DNA from: an uncultured Eubacteriales bacterium
Lineage (GTDB): Bacteria; Bacillota; Clostridia; HGM11514
NCBI GenBank assembly: GCA_902492655.1
Contig: CABUMF010000032.1
Location: 1 to 22,265 of the forward strand
Direction: 5' to 3'
Length of the DNA stretch: 22,265 bases
Below the pieces are notes generated by a model. That model ran no database searches. It was not told the DNA's origin and saw only the letters and a program-made list of their open reading frames with translations. A program made the position numbers and the translations under genes. Of this stretch, positions 7,917 to 15,823 are shown piece after piece (position 1 is the stretch's first letter; the number at the start of each line of letters is the position of its first letter).

Positions 7917-7969
7917 AGCTGTACCTCCCCAAAAAGCAAATTCCGTAAATAGCGCATCCGGTTATTTTA

Positions 7970-7998
7970 ATTATACTCCCCTATTAAAAAAATGTCAA
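7970..7998 (-). promoter_or_regulatory. Sigma-A promoter of the PspC gene
   Basis: Read on the minus strand, TTGACA (7993-7998), a 17-nt spacer and TATAAT (7970-7975), both hexamers perfect. The distance to the PspC start is about 55 nt. Confidence 0.85.
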
Positions 7999-8016
7999 TA
8001 TATTTCAAGTGAATTG

Positions 8017-8045
8017 TTGACAAATCCTAACCTATATGATAAAAT
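8017..8045 (+). promoter_or_regulatory. Sigma-A promoter of the FNT gene
   Basis: TTGACA (8017-8022), a 17-nt spacer and TAAAAT (8040-8045), diverging from the PspC promoter only about 20 bp away. The leader to ATG 8071 is short. Confidence 0.75.
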
Positions 8046-8070
8046 CAAAGTCATACAAGGGGGAATTTAC

Positions 8071-8667
8071 ATGAACGAAAAAAGCGGTGTTGAAATCACA
8101 TCGGCAAAGGGAGTTTTAGCCGGTATTCTTATCGGAATAGGCGGCGTTTCGTTTTTGAGTGCCGAACCGAAAGCTCTCGGTTCATTTTTGTTTGCGGTGG
8201 GGCTTTTGACGGTGATATTGCAAAAATACAGTCTTTTCACGGGCAAAATCGGCTATTTAAGCAGAAAATCAGATGTTTTACCGCTTGCATTAATGCTTTT
8301 GAGAAATATTGTCGGCGCAGTGATTGTGGGACTTTTGACATTCGGTGCGGCAAGGGAAAATGCGGTTGATTTGGTTGCGGCAAAGCTTTCAAAGCCTCTT
8401 ACGGAGGTTTTTGTTGCGTCGGTTTTTTGCGGAGTGCTTATATACATAGCGGTTGAGCTTTTTTCAAAGGAAAAGCATCCGCTTCTTGTGATTATGCCTA
8501 TAATGGCGTTCATACTGTGCGGCTTTGAGCACTGCATCGCAGACGCTTTCTATTTTGCGGCGGCAAGGACTGTAAACGCCGATGTAATCGTATTTATGCT
8601 TATATGTATTTTGGGGAATGCGTTAGGCTCCATTGCTGTTCGGTTTGCCGAAAAGTTCAGAGTCTGA
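8071..8667 (+). CDS. Formate/nitrite transporter (FNT) family channel, compact form
   Basis: The start is ATG 8071 after AAGGGGG; no upstream start has a ribosome site. It has 198 residues against about 260-285 for FocA/NirC, but all six expected membrane segments are visible with short loops. FNT hallmarks are present: 'SLFTGKIG' after segment 2, 'GFEHCIADAF' (the FEH motif carrying the central pore His) in segment 5 and 'LGNALGS' in segment 6. The family moves small monovalent anions such as formate, nitrite or hydrosulfide; no neighbour settles which. The gene is alone and its last 45 nt overlap the end of the convergent AraC gene. Confidence 0.85.
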   Translation: MNEKSGVEITSAKGVLAGILIGIGGVSFLSAEPKALGSFLFAVGLLTVILQKYSLFTGKIGYLSRKSDVLPLALMLLRNIVGAVIVGLLTFGAARENAVDLVAAKLSKPLTEVFVASVFCGVLIYIAVELFSKEKHPLLVIMPIMAFILCGFEHCIADAFYFAAARTVNADVIVFMLICILGNALGSIAVRFAEKFRV

Positions 8668-9510
8668 TTTATTCATCCTTCTGTATTTTGAAGGCGTAAT
8701 CCCGAATTTATCCTCAAATTTTTTGTAAAACCATGAAATGTTATCAAATCCCGACTCGTAGCAAATGTCCGTAACCGTGCTGTTGCTTGTGATAAGAAGT
8801 GCGGTGCTGTAGGCAAGGCGAAGCTCGTTTACAAAATCCGACGGGGATATACCGTAGTATTTTTTCATGCTTCTGCTGATATGCTCACGGCTTTTGCCCG
8901 AAATATCGCACATTTTTTCCGTACCGGCTATAAAATTGGCCGGTTTTTTCATTTTTTCGCACATCATCTCAAGCCAAAGCGGCACGGAAGGCTTTTGCTC
9001 GCTGTATTCAAAAAAGTAGTCCGAGAACACCCTCGCAAGCATTACCTTCATTTTGCTTTTGAGAATTTGCTTATCATCTTGAGAATTTATATCCATTATC
9101 ATTTCAAACAGCTTTTTACATTCCCCGACCGGAATATTCACCATAGGCGGCATTGATGCTTCAAACAGTATTTCCCTTTTGAACCCCGTTCCAAGAAAGT
9201 CGGCGATTGAGTTAAAAAACTCTTTTGAAAATGCAATGTTCATAAACTCAAAATATTCGCTGTTTATCCGCTTATAATAATGGTCATCGGTATCACGGAT
9301 AAATACTATTGTGCCCTCTGTGAGCTTTTGCTCCACGGAGTTTACGACATGAATATACTTTCCTTTAACGCCCATGAAAATTTCATAGTAGGAATGACCG
9401 TGCCTTCCCGATACTTCATAATCACTTTTTACATATCTGCATAAAAACTCAAGCTCTTCATCAACATTTTTTTCTGTGGGAAGAATAGGAAAATCCTTTG
9501 GCGAACTCAA
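8623..9510 (-). CDS. AraC-family transcriptional regulator with N-terminal cupin domain
   Basis: The start is placed at TTG 9508-9510, 5 nt after AGGTGA (9516-9521), giving 295 residues; an upstream in-frame start overlaps the promoter. The N-terminal half is a cupin-like sensor ('RHGHSYYEIFMGVKG', ~36-50). The C-terminal ~100 residues carry the paired AraC helix-turn-helix ('KYYGISPSDFVNELRLAYS', then 'VTDICYESGFDNISWFYKKF' and 'GITPSKYR'). Such proteins usually sense a sugar and activate adjacent carbohydrate genes. It is divergent from a GH38 mannosidase with ~110 bp between starts, so it most likely regulates that gene and perhaps itself. Its 3' end overlaps the FNT gene on the other strand. 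Confidence 0.92.
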   Translation of the reverse strand: MSSPKDFPILPTEKNVDEELEFLCRYVKSDYEVSGRHGHSYYEIFMGVKGKYIHVVNSVEQKLTEGTIVFIRDTDDHYYKRINSEYFEFMNIAFSKEFFNSIADFLGTGFKREILFEASMPPMVNIPVGECKKLFEMIMDINSQDDKQILKSKMKVMLARVFSDYFFEYSEQKPSVPLWLEMMCEKMKKPANFIAGTEKMCDISGKSREHISRSMKKYYGISPSDFVNELRLAYSTALLITSNSTVTDICYESGFDNISWFYKKFEDKFGITPSKYRRMNKSDSELFGKPNSNGA

Positions 9511-9529
9511 TGTTATCACCTCATATATC

Positions 9530-9558
9530 ACAATACCATAATTTTTTTGTTTCGTCAA
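9530..9558 (-). promoter_or_regulatory. Promoter of the AraC gene
   Basis: On the minus strand, TTGACG (9553-9558), a 17-nt spacer and TATTGT (9530-9535). The predicted transcript would start within about 15 nt of the TTG codon, so the leader is just long enough for the ribosome site. Confidence 0.6.
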
Positions 9559-9566
9559 CAGTTTTT

Positions 9567-9595
9567 TTGAAATATAGTTTGTGTTACAATATAAA
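9567..9595 (+). promoter_or_regulatory. Promoter of the alpha-mannosidase gene
   Basis: TTGAAA (9567-9572), a 17-nt spacer and TATAAA (9590-9595). The -35 box is 9 nt from the -35 box of the divergent AraC promoter, so one bound regulator could affect both. Confidence 0.6.
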
Positions 9596-9621
9596 CAAAA
9601 ACTATAGTAAGGAGAACTGTC

Positions 9622-12594
9622 ATGGATTTTTTGTTTCAGAAATTTTTAGTGTTCAAAAATAAGCTCCGTGAGCTTTCTGTGCTTAAAAACGGTATAATTG
9701 ATTTTGAATATCAATACTGCGATTACAAAACCTCAAACGAGCCACCGAAAGGCGGTTATGAGCCCTATGTAAGTCATACCGAAATTACGGGAGTTGACAA
9801 GCATTTTTGGATTCATTTTACACTGCCCGCACATAACCCGACCGACTGTTGCGAGAAAAGGCTTTGTATAAAAACCGGTCTTGAAGGACTTTGGGATGCT
9901 ACAAACCCACAGTTTACAGTGTTTATAAACGGCAAAACCGTTCAGGCGTTCGACACAAATCACACATGGCTACCCCTTTTAGGCGGCAAAGATTACGATG
10001 TGTATATCTACGGATATACCGGCATGATTTCAGGAACGGCTTTCCCGATAGAATTGACGGTTAAAACCGTTGACCTTCGCATTGAAGGACTTTATTACGA
10101 TATTGATATTCTGTCGCAATGCCTCGAAACCATAAAAGATGAAAAAAATGACGATTACATCAATATAAAAACCCACACGAACAACGCTCTTTTGATGCTT
10201 GATATGAGGGATTTTTATTCCGAGGAATTTTATGACGGAATAAGACAGGCATCGGAGTATCTTAAGAAAAATATTTTTGATAAAAATTCAGGACTTCACA
10301 GGCAGCTTTCGAGCATAGGGCATACTCATATTGATGTAGCGTGGAAATGGACGGTAGCGCAAACCAAGGAAAAGGCACAGAGGAGCTTTTCAACCGTACT
10401 TAATCTTATGGACAGATACCCCGAGTATATGTTCATGTCAAGTCAGCCACAGCTTTATGCTTATGTAAAGGAGCAGGACCCGGAGCTTTACGAAAGAATT
10501 AAGCAGAGGGTTGCGGAAGGCAGATGGGAAGTCGAGGGTGCAATGTGGCTTGAAGCGGACACAAACCTTTCCGGCGGCGAAAGCCTTATAAGGCAAATTC
10601 TTTTCGGGAAACGCTTTATGAAGGAAGAATTTGGGGTTGACAGCAATATTTTGTGGCTTCCGGATGTTTTCGGATACAGCGGCGCATTGCCTCAAATTCT
10701 CAAAAAATGCGGAGTTAATCGGTTCATGACCGCAAAAATGAGCTGGAGCGAAACCAACAAGCTTCCCCACGATACATTCATTTGGGAGGGCATTGACGGC
10801 TCAACGGTTTTCAATAATATTGTGGAGGCATACAACAATGTTATGGAGCCCAAAAGAGCATACGAATATTATCATGACTACCATAAGGACAGGGATATTG
10901 TAAGCACCGTTATGCTTCCCTTCGGCTACGGTGACGGCGGCGGCGGTGCGACCGCAGAGATGATGGAGGCATACAAGAGGATGAAAAACGGTCTTCCCGG
11001 CTTTCCGTCAATAAAGATGGAAAAACGAACCGAGTTTTTCGATAAAATCGAAAAGGAATTTTACGAAAACACAAAAACGGCTGTAAACGTTCCTAAATGG
11101 GTAGGAGAAATGTATCTTGAAATGCACCGAGGAACCTACACCTCCATTGCCAAAAACAAAAAGAACAACCGAAAAAGCGAGCTTTTGTATCAATCGGCGG
11201 AAAACGCATCCGTAATGGCTCATTTGCTTTGCGGCTTTGAATATCCCTCAAATAGGCTCAACAAAAATTGGGAGAACATTTTATTGAATCAGTTCCACGA
11301 TATTATTCCCGGTTCTTCAATCAAGCAGGTTTATGACCGAACGGACATAGAATACGCCGACATACTGAAATCAGGCAAAGAAATGGTTTCTTCGGCGTTG
11401 GAATACATTAAAAACAGTATTAAAACCGACGGCGGAGTGTTTGTTTACAATCCTTGTCCCTTTGAGGCAAGCGGTGATGTAACGGTTGACGGCAAAAAAT
11501 ATTCGGTTAAGAACATTCCCGCGCGTGGATACAAGGTAGTGCCCAAAGCCCTCTATGTGACCGATGTAAAGGTCAGCGGCAAAACCGTGGAAAACGATTT
11601 TCTTAAGATCGAGTTTAACGATAAGTACAACCTTGTTTCTGTGTTTGATAAAACCGAAAACCGAGAAATACTCACCGGAGAAGGCAACAGTCTTGAGGTT
11701 TATGAGGATTATCCGAGACAGTACGACGCATGGGAAATAACGGATTATCATGTTCAAAAAAAGTGGTATGCTGATGATGTAGCTTCGGTTGAAGAAATCG
11801 AAAACGGCGTTCGTGTCACAAGAAAATACATGAAGTCCGAAATCGTTCAGGACATTACAATAAAGCCCTTTTCAAAGAGGGTGGATTTCAAAACGCGCAT
11901 TGACTGGAAGGAGGACCATGTTCTTCTTAAAGCCGCTTTCCCGGTGGATATTCATGCGGATTTTGCAACCTATGATATTCAGTTCGGCTCCGTAAAACGC
12001 CCTAATCATTACAACACAAGCTGGGATGAGGCAAAATTTGAGGTTTGCGCTCATAAGTGGGCGGACATTTCCGAGCATGGCTACGGCGTCAGCATATTGA
12101 ATGACTGCAAGTACGGCTACAGCATTCGTGACTGCGTGATGAGGATTTCGCTCCTCAAGGCGGCATCGGACCCCAATCCATGTGCGGACAGAGAGGTTCA
12201 TGAGTTCACATATTCCCTTTATCCCCATACGGGGGACTTTAGAGAGGGCGGAACAATCCGAGAAGGCTATATGCTCAATCAGCCTCTTGAAGGAAGTATA
12301 ATCGACAAATCCGACGGCTCGCTCCCGGATGAATTTTCATTCGTTTCCGCAGATTGCGAAAATGTGGTTATAGAAACCGTCAAAAAGGCGGAAAATGACG
12401 ATTCGGTTATAATCAGAATGTACGAAGCGTTCGACTCAAAAACAAATGTAACCCTTACCTTTGCGGAGGATTTCAAGGAAGCTTACCTTTGCACAATGCT
12501 TGAAGAAAATATCGAAAAGCTCCCCATTTACGGGAAAAACCTCACAATTCCGATCAAAAATTTCGAGGTTGTAACGCTAAAGCTTGTGAAATAA
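9622..12594 (+). CDS. Alpha-mannosidase, glycoside hydrolase family 38
   Basis: A 990-residue GH38 enzyme that releases alpha-mannose from oligosaccharides by a retaining, zinc-assisted mechanism. The N-terminal ~220 residues form the domain seen before the catalytic core in bacterial GH38 proteins. The core has His236 and Asp238 in 'GHTHIDVAWKW' (zinc ligands), Asp348 in 'WLPDVFGYSGALPQI' (nucleophile and ligand), 'RGTYTS' (~503-508) and His559 in 'NQFHDIIPGSS' (ligand). The rest (~600-990) is the beta-rich C-terminal region. There is no signal peptide, so it acts in the cytoplasm on imported glycans, but no transporter is nearby. The ATG follows AAGGAG. It is a single gene between its own promoter and terminator and is probably controlled by the AraC neighbour. 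Confidence 0.96.
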   Translation: MDFLFQKFLVFKNKLRELSVLKNGIIDFEYQYCDYKTSNEPPKGGYEPYVSHTEITGVDKHFWIHFTLPAHNPTDCCEKRLCIKTGLEGLWDATNPQFTVFINGKTVQAFDTNHTWLPLLGGKDYDVYIYGYTGMISGTAFPIELTVKTVDLRIEGLYYDIDILSQCLETIKDEKNDDYINIKTHTNNALLMLDMRDFYSEEFYDGIRQASEYLKKNIFDKNSGLHRQLSSIGHTHIDVAWKWTVAQTKEKAQRSFSTVLNLMDRYPEYMFMSSQPQLYAYVKEQDPELYERIKQRVAEGRWEVEGAMWLEADTNLSGGESLIRQILFGKRFMKEEFGVDSNILWLPDVFGYSGALPQILKKCGVNRFMTAKMSWSETNKLPHDTFIWEGIDGSTVFNNIVEAYNNVMEPKRAYEYYHDYHKDRDIVSTVMLPFGYGDGGGGATAEMMEAYKRMKNGLPGFPSIKMEKRTEFFDKIEKEFYENTKTAVNVPKWVGEMYLEMHRGTYTSIAKNKKNNRKSELLYQSAENASVMAHLLCGFEYPSNRLNKNWENILLNQFHDIIPGSSIKQVYDRTDIEYADILKSGKEMVSSALEYIKNSIKTDGGVFVYNPCPFEASGDVTVDGKKYSVKNIPARGYKVVPKALYVTDVKVSGKTVENDFLKIEFNDKYNLVSVFDKTENREILTGEGNSLEVYEDYPRQYDAWEITDYHVQKKWYADDVASVEEIENGVRVTRKYMKSEIVQDITIKPFSKRVDFKTRIDWKEDHVLLKAAFPVDIHADFATYDIQFGSVKRPNHYNTSWDEAKFEVCAHKWADISEHGYGVSILNDCKYGYSIRDCVMRISLLKAASDPNPCADREVHEFTYSLYPHTGDFREGGTIREGYMLNQPLEGSIIDKSDGSLPDEFSFVSADCENVVIETVKKAENDDSVIIRMYEAFDSKTNVTLTFAEDFKEAYLCTMLEENIEKLPIYGKNLTIPIKNFEVVTLKLVK

Positions 12595-12614
12595 GCGGTA
12601 AAAAGAAAAAAGAA

Positions 12615-12650
12615 AATGCACAAGTCCTTTTTTAATGACTTGTGCATTAT
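12615..12650. terminator. Bidirectional terminator
   Basis: A perfect 12-bp stem, AATGCACAAGTC (12615-12626) with GACTTGTGCATT (12637-12648), has a 10-nt T-rich loop. A-rich sequence before and T-rich sequence after allow it to end both the mannosidase (+) and the HTH gene (-). Confidence 0.85.
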
Positions 12651-12679
12651 TTCGTTTGTGCTTTTATGATTTTCTATTT

Positions 12680-13321
12680 TTACATATTCTCCAGCAAATC
12701 TTCAATCCTACAGCCAAGTGTCTTTGAAAGTGCAAAAAGTATGGTTGTTGCGGCATTATTTATATCCTTTGCTTTTATTTCATACTGTTGCAATGTTCTT
12801 AAGTTTACTCCGGATTTCTCGGCAAGTTCTCTTTGGGAATAACCGATGTTTTTGCGAAGCTCCTGCAATTTTGTTGCAGTTGTCTTTCTTTCAATGATAG
12901 AATCAACAACATCAACAAATTTATCTTCCGCCGCCTCGTGGAGTGTGGGATAGAGCTTTTCGATTTCCTTTGAAGATATATTCTGAAATATATCTTTAAA
13001 AGTTCTGCCCGTATGCCATTGATAATATGCAACAATCCATCCGCACCAATATTCGGGGGAACAGTCATATTCGGTTTGCACTTCCGGAAACTCTTTATTT
13101 ATGCCTGCTTTCGTAATTATTTCGTGAACAAGCTCGGTTCCCGATAATCCTGAAACAATCTTCGGCACGCCGTTTCCAAACTGTGTGGCAAATCCCGTTG
13201 CAACAAACAAATCAAAGAACTTCTGGAGGCTCATCCCACAAGCATTTACCGCATAATCTGCCGCCTCTCCAAGATTTCTCATTGCATCTTCCAAATACCG
13301 TTCATCGTAAGCGTGCATCAT
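12680..13321 (-). CDS. XRE-type HTH protein, probable antitoxin-like partner of the DUF3990 gene
   Basis: A 213-residue protein in two parts. Residues ~1-140 are an all-alpha region I recognise only as recurring beside DUF3990 genes in Firmicutes ('MHAYDERYLEDAM', 'NLGEAADYAVN', 'FATQFGNGVPKIVSGLSG', then 'WCGWIVAYYQW'). Residues ~150-210 are an XRE helix-turn-helix ('YSQRELAEKSGVNLRTLQQYE'). The ATG follows GAGGAGGT at 8 nt and lies inside the 3' end of the DUF3990 gene (20-nt overlap), so the two are translationally coupled. The layout of possible toxin first and DNA-binding partner second fits an autoregulated toxin-antitoxin module. That function is inferred, not shown. Confidence 0.75.
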   Translation of the reverse strand: MMHAYDERYLEDAMRNLGEAADYAVNACGMSLQKFFDLFVATGFATQFGNGVPKIVSGLSGTELVHEIITKAGINKEFPEVQTEYDCSPEYWCGWIVAYYQWHTGRTFKDIFQNISSKEIEKLYPTLHEAAEDKFVDVVDSIIERKTTATKLQELRKNIGYSQRELAEKSGVNLRTLQQYEIKAKDINNAATTILFALSKTLGCRIEDLLENM

Positions 13322-13979
13322 CAGGGGTTACCTCCTCACGGATAATATCTCTCATAAACAATCCATTTAAATCTTCTTTTTCAAGCTCAGCGTTAAAAGT
13401 CTCCCTTGCTTCATCATCTCTCGCTTTACGCTTTGCATAATATATTGTATTGTCACATACCTCATAAGACACAAAACTAATCTCATCAAATGCCTTTTCG
13501 CTTTTCAAAACAATCTGTTCACCAAGCTTGCCAAGTCGCATTGCATAAGATAACTGATTAAGCGAAATCTCGTTATTAACAAATGCCCTTGCAAATGAAA
13601 AATATGAATCGTCCGCACGGTAGCCGATAATAACATCATACTCTTTTGTATCGGGCATAAAATGTTCTGTAAGCCATTCACACCCACGCTTCATAACAGG
13701 AGTTGAAAGGCGAACCTTTCTGTTACTCATCAGAATTGCAAGCCAATGCAAAATGGTATATTCGCTTGATGAAAGATTTAAAATCTTTAGACTTGACATA
13801 TCAATCTCATATTTATTTACAAAGCCGTCAACATCTTCCGTGCAAGCCCATTCCTTTGCAAGCTCAATGTGCTCAGTGCAATAAAAACCCCTGCCGTAAT
13901 CGTTATAGGTTTTGCCTTTGCCAAACTGCGGTTTTTCAACAATTTCAGGAGAGCCGTGATATATAGTAAGCTTTTTCAT
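13302..13979 (-). CDS. DUF3990-family protein, ADP-ribosyltransferase-like putative toxin
   Basis: A 225-residue protein that matches the DUF3990 pattern: 'YHGS' at residues 7-10, 'DYGRGFYCT' (27-35), 'WACTE', 'VNKYEID', 'YDVIIGYRADD' (114-124) and 'GEQIVLKSEKA' (153-163). From memory, DUF3990 is placed in the ADP-ribosyltransferase fold. His8, Tyr33 and Glu154/Gln155 fit the H-Y-[EQ] style of NAD-binding site, so the activity may be transfer of ADP-ribose from NAD to a cell target. The start is ATG 13979, 4 nt after AGGGATGA. It is the first gene of a two-gene operon and the base composition is more AT-rich than nearby housekeeping genes, as expected of an acquired module. Confidence 0.78.
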   Translation of the reverse strand: MKKLTIYHGSPEIVEKPQFGKGKTYNDYGRGFYCTEHIELAKEWACTEDVDGFVNKYEIDMSSLKILNLSSSEYTILHWLAILMSNRKVRLSTPVMKRGCEWLTEHFMPDTKEYDVIIGYRADDSYFSFARAFVNNEISLNQLSYAMRLGKLGEQIVLKSEKAFDEISFVSYEVCDNTIYYAKRKARDDEARETFNAELEKEDLNGLFMRDIIREEVTPDDARLR

Positions 13980-14014
13980 AATATCATCCCTATACTTCTG
14001 TAGAGTTATACCTT

Positions 14015-14044
14015 ATTATACTCCCACAAAACCATTTTTGTCAA
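14015..14044 (-). promoter_or_regulatory. Promoter of the DUF3990-HTH operon
   Basis: On the minus strand, TTGACA (14039-14044), an 18-nt spacer and TATAAT (14015-14020), both hexamers perfect. The strength of this promoter suits an operon that needs repression by its own HTH protein. Confidence 0.75.
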
Positions 14045-14108
14045 CACCTCTGCGAAATTTTTTATCTTTTTATATTTCAACACTTTTGTACATATTGGAA
14101 ATAAAATT

Positions 14109-14816
14109 TCAAACCGTAATCTCCCCCAAAACCTCGCCTACGCTGCCCTTTATGCAAAGGTCGGCATTTTTGTCCATGGGAGTGGGATCACGATTGATTA
14201 AAACAAGGTATTTTCCCTTAAAATAGTTAATAAATCCCGCGGCGGGATAGACCGTAAGGGATGTTCCTGCAATAATTAGCGTATCCGCATTTGAAATTGC
14301 CGCAATCGCACCCGATACGCAGTCATCACTGAGTGCTTCTTCGTAAAGAACCACATCGGGCTTAATTATTCCGCCGCAGTCGCATTTCGGTATTCCCGAG
14401 GTTGACAAAATATATTTTGCATCGAAAACCCTGCCGCATTTTTGGCAGATATTTCTGTGAACCGAGCCATGAAGCTCATAAACCCTTTTACTGCCTGCGG
14501 CGGTGTGCAATCCGTCGATATTTTGAGTTACAACCGCCGAAAGCTTCCCTGCCCCTTCAAGCTCGGCAAGCTTTAAGTGCGCCTTGTTGGGCTTTGCGGA
14601 AAGGAAAATCATTTTTTCCCTGTAAAAATCGTAGAATTTCTCCGTATTTTTCACAAAATACGAGTGGGAAAGAATTTCTTCCGGGGGAACATCGTATTTT
14701 TGATTGTAAAGCCCGTCCCGGGAGCGAAAATCGGGAATGCCCGACTCTGTTGAAACCCCCGCTCCTCCGAAAAATACAATTCTTTTACTTTCGTTTATAA
14801 TTTCCTGAAGCGTCAC
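14109..14816 (-). CDS. cobB: NAD-dependent protein deacylase, sirtuin
   Basis: A 235-residue sirtuin that removes acyl groups from protein lysines using NAD. Motifs: 'GGAGVSTESGIPDFRS' (17-32, NAD binding), 'QNIDGLH' (98-104), the catalytic His116 in 'ELHGS', a zinc site from Cys124, Cys127, Cys145 and Cys147 ('CQKC' and 'CDC'), and 'GTSLTVYPAA'. The length is normal for a single-domain bacterial sirtuin. The start is GTG and overlaps the stop of the upstream metallopeptidase gene by 4 nt (GTGA), so expression is coupled. It is not linked to a macrodomain gene, unlike class M sirtuins. The acyl specificity (acetyl, succinyl or other) cannot be read from sequence alone. Confidence 0.94.
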   Translation of the reverse strand: MTLQEIINESKRIVFFGGAGVSTESGIPDFRSRDGLYNQKYDVPPEEILSHSYFVKNTEKFYDFYREKMIFLSAKPNKAHLKLAELEGAGKLSAVVTQNIDGLHTAAGSKRVYELHGSVHRNICQKCGRVFDAKYILSTSGIPKCDCGGIIKPDVVLYEEALSDDCVSGAIAAISNADTLIIAGTSLTVYPAAGFINYFKGKYLVLINRDPTPMDKNADLCIKGSVGEVLGEITV

Positions 14817-15454
14817 AGCCAGCCCTCCTCCATAAGTCTTTTTTGAAATGCTTTAAGCTTTTCCCTTGTATTTTTGTAATTTGGCAGAATGCCTTCTACC
14901 TCCGCCCAAAACTCCTTGCTGTGATTATGATGCCTAATATGGCAAAGCTCGTGAACGATTACATAATCCGCAAGCTCGGCATCCCCCATTATAAGCCGCC
15001 AGTTTATATTTATTTTTCCGTCGGCACTGCACGAACCCCACCTTGTTTTTGCACGGGTGATTTTGACGCTTTTCGGAATTATCCCCGTATCGACCGAAAG
15101 CTGCTTTGTTCTCTCTGTTATGATTCTCCTTGCAAGCTCACGCATAAGCCCTTCAGCATCGTCCATGACAAGGTTTTCGCGAACATATAAAATACTGTTC
15201 TCAATCCTGGGCTTGCCGATTTTTATAATATACGGAGTACCGAAAATAAAGACCTGCGTGTCGGGCGCAATTACTCGTTTTTCTTTTGAAAGCTCGGTTA
15301 TTCTGTCCGAAATCCAAGCCTGCTTTTTTTCAACAAAGTCGTTGATATATCCTATCGCCGTACGCTTCGGTGCCCTGACCTCGACCTTGCCGCCGGGAAA
15401 AACATAAATACCCAGTGTTTTGCGGTCGCTTCTTACAAGTTTGTAGGGTATCAT
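14813..15454 (-). CDS. YgjP/SprT-like zinc metallopeptidase (DUF45)
   Basis: The start is ATG 15452-15454, 5 nt after GAGGTGA; a GTG 9 nt further upstream is part of that ribosome site and is rejected. The 213-residue product matches the YgjP family: 'KTRWGSCS' (136-142), zinc motif HELCH (168-172) and a third likely ligand His178 in 'HHNHSKEFW'. These proteins are predicted cytoplasmic metallopeptidases; the substrates are unknown, though the family is related to SprT/Spartan. It is the first gene of an operon with the sirtuin, overlapping it by 4 nt. Confidence 0.9.
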   Translation of the reverse strand: MIPYKLVRSDRKTLGIYVFPGGKVEVRAPKRTAIGYINDFVEKKQAWISDRITELSKEKRVIAPDTQVFIFGTPYIIKIGKPRIENSILYVRENLVMDDAEGLMRELARRIITERTKQLSVDTGIIPKSVKITRAKTRWGSCSADGKININWRLIMGDAELADYVIVHELCHIRHHNHSKEFWAEVEGILPNYKNTREKLKAFQKRLMEEGWL

Positions 15455-15472
15455 ACAAATCACCTCACCTAT

Positions 15473-15501
15473 ATTATAATACTAAATATATTTTCTTGCA
15501 A
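15473..15501 (-). promoter_or_regulatory. Promoter of the YgjP-sirtuin operon
   Basis: On the minus strand, TTGCAA (15496-15501), a 17-nt spacer and TATAAT (15473-15478), very close to the ribosome site. Its -35 is 3 nt from the -35 of the divergent promoter at 15505. Confidence 0.6.
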
Positions 15502-15504
15502 GGG

Positions 15505-15533
15505 TTGACAAAAAAATTTATGAGAAGTATAAT
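15505..15533 (+). promoter_or_regulatory. Sigma-A promoter of the TM1266-family gene
   Basis: TTGACA (15505-15510), a 17-nt spacer and TATAAT (15528-15533), fully consensus. The start codon is 34 nt downstream. Confidence 0.85.
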
Positions 15534-15567
15534 TAAATATATATATGAAAAGGAGATTATCATTATT

Positions 15568-15813
15568 ATGGAAAGCAGAGTAGCTATTATAGGAATTATC
15601 GTAGAAAAAAACGAGTCGGCGGAGAATGTAAACCGAGTGCTTCACGAATATGCGGAATTTATCATCGGCAGAATGGGCTTGCCCTACCACAAAAAAGAGG
15701 TTAACATAATAAGCGTTGCGATTGATGCGCCCCAGGACACCGTTAGCGCACTTTCGGGAAAGCTCGGCAACATTGACGGCGTAAGCACAAAAACGGTTTA
15801 TTCAAAAATCTGA
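15568..15813 (+). CDS. TM1266-family protein, putative iron-only hydrogenase system regulator
   Basis: The start is ATG 15568 after AAAGGAGAT; the frame is open further upstream but that part crosses the promoter. The 81-residue ACT/NikR-C-like protein matches the TM1266 family: 'RVAIIGIIVE' first strand, 'VNRVLHEYAEFIIGRMGLPY' helix, 'VNIISVAIDAP' and 'LSGKLGNIDGVSTKTVYSK' at the end. The family name comes from genomic linkage to [FeFe]-hydrogenase maturation genes (HydE, HydF, HydG) in many anaerobes; its biochemistry is unproven. No hydrogenase gene is here. It is followed 10 nt later by a HAD phosphatase gene. Confidence 0.88.
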   Translation: MESRVAIIGIIVEKNESAENVNRVLHEYAEFIIGRMGLPYHKKEVNIISVAIDAPQDTVSALSGKLGNIDGVSTKTVYSKI

Positions 15814-15823
15814 GGAGAAGGCT

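Noticed and set aside
9622..12594. Secretion of the alpha-mannosidase
   Set aside because: The N-terminus has no signal peptide or lipobox.
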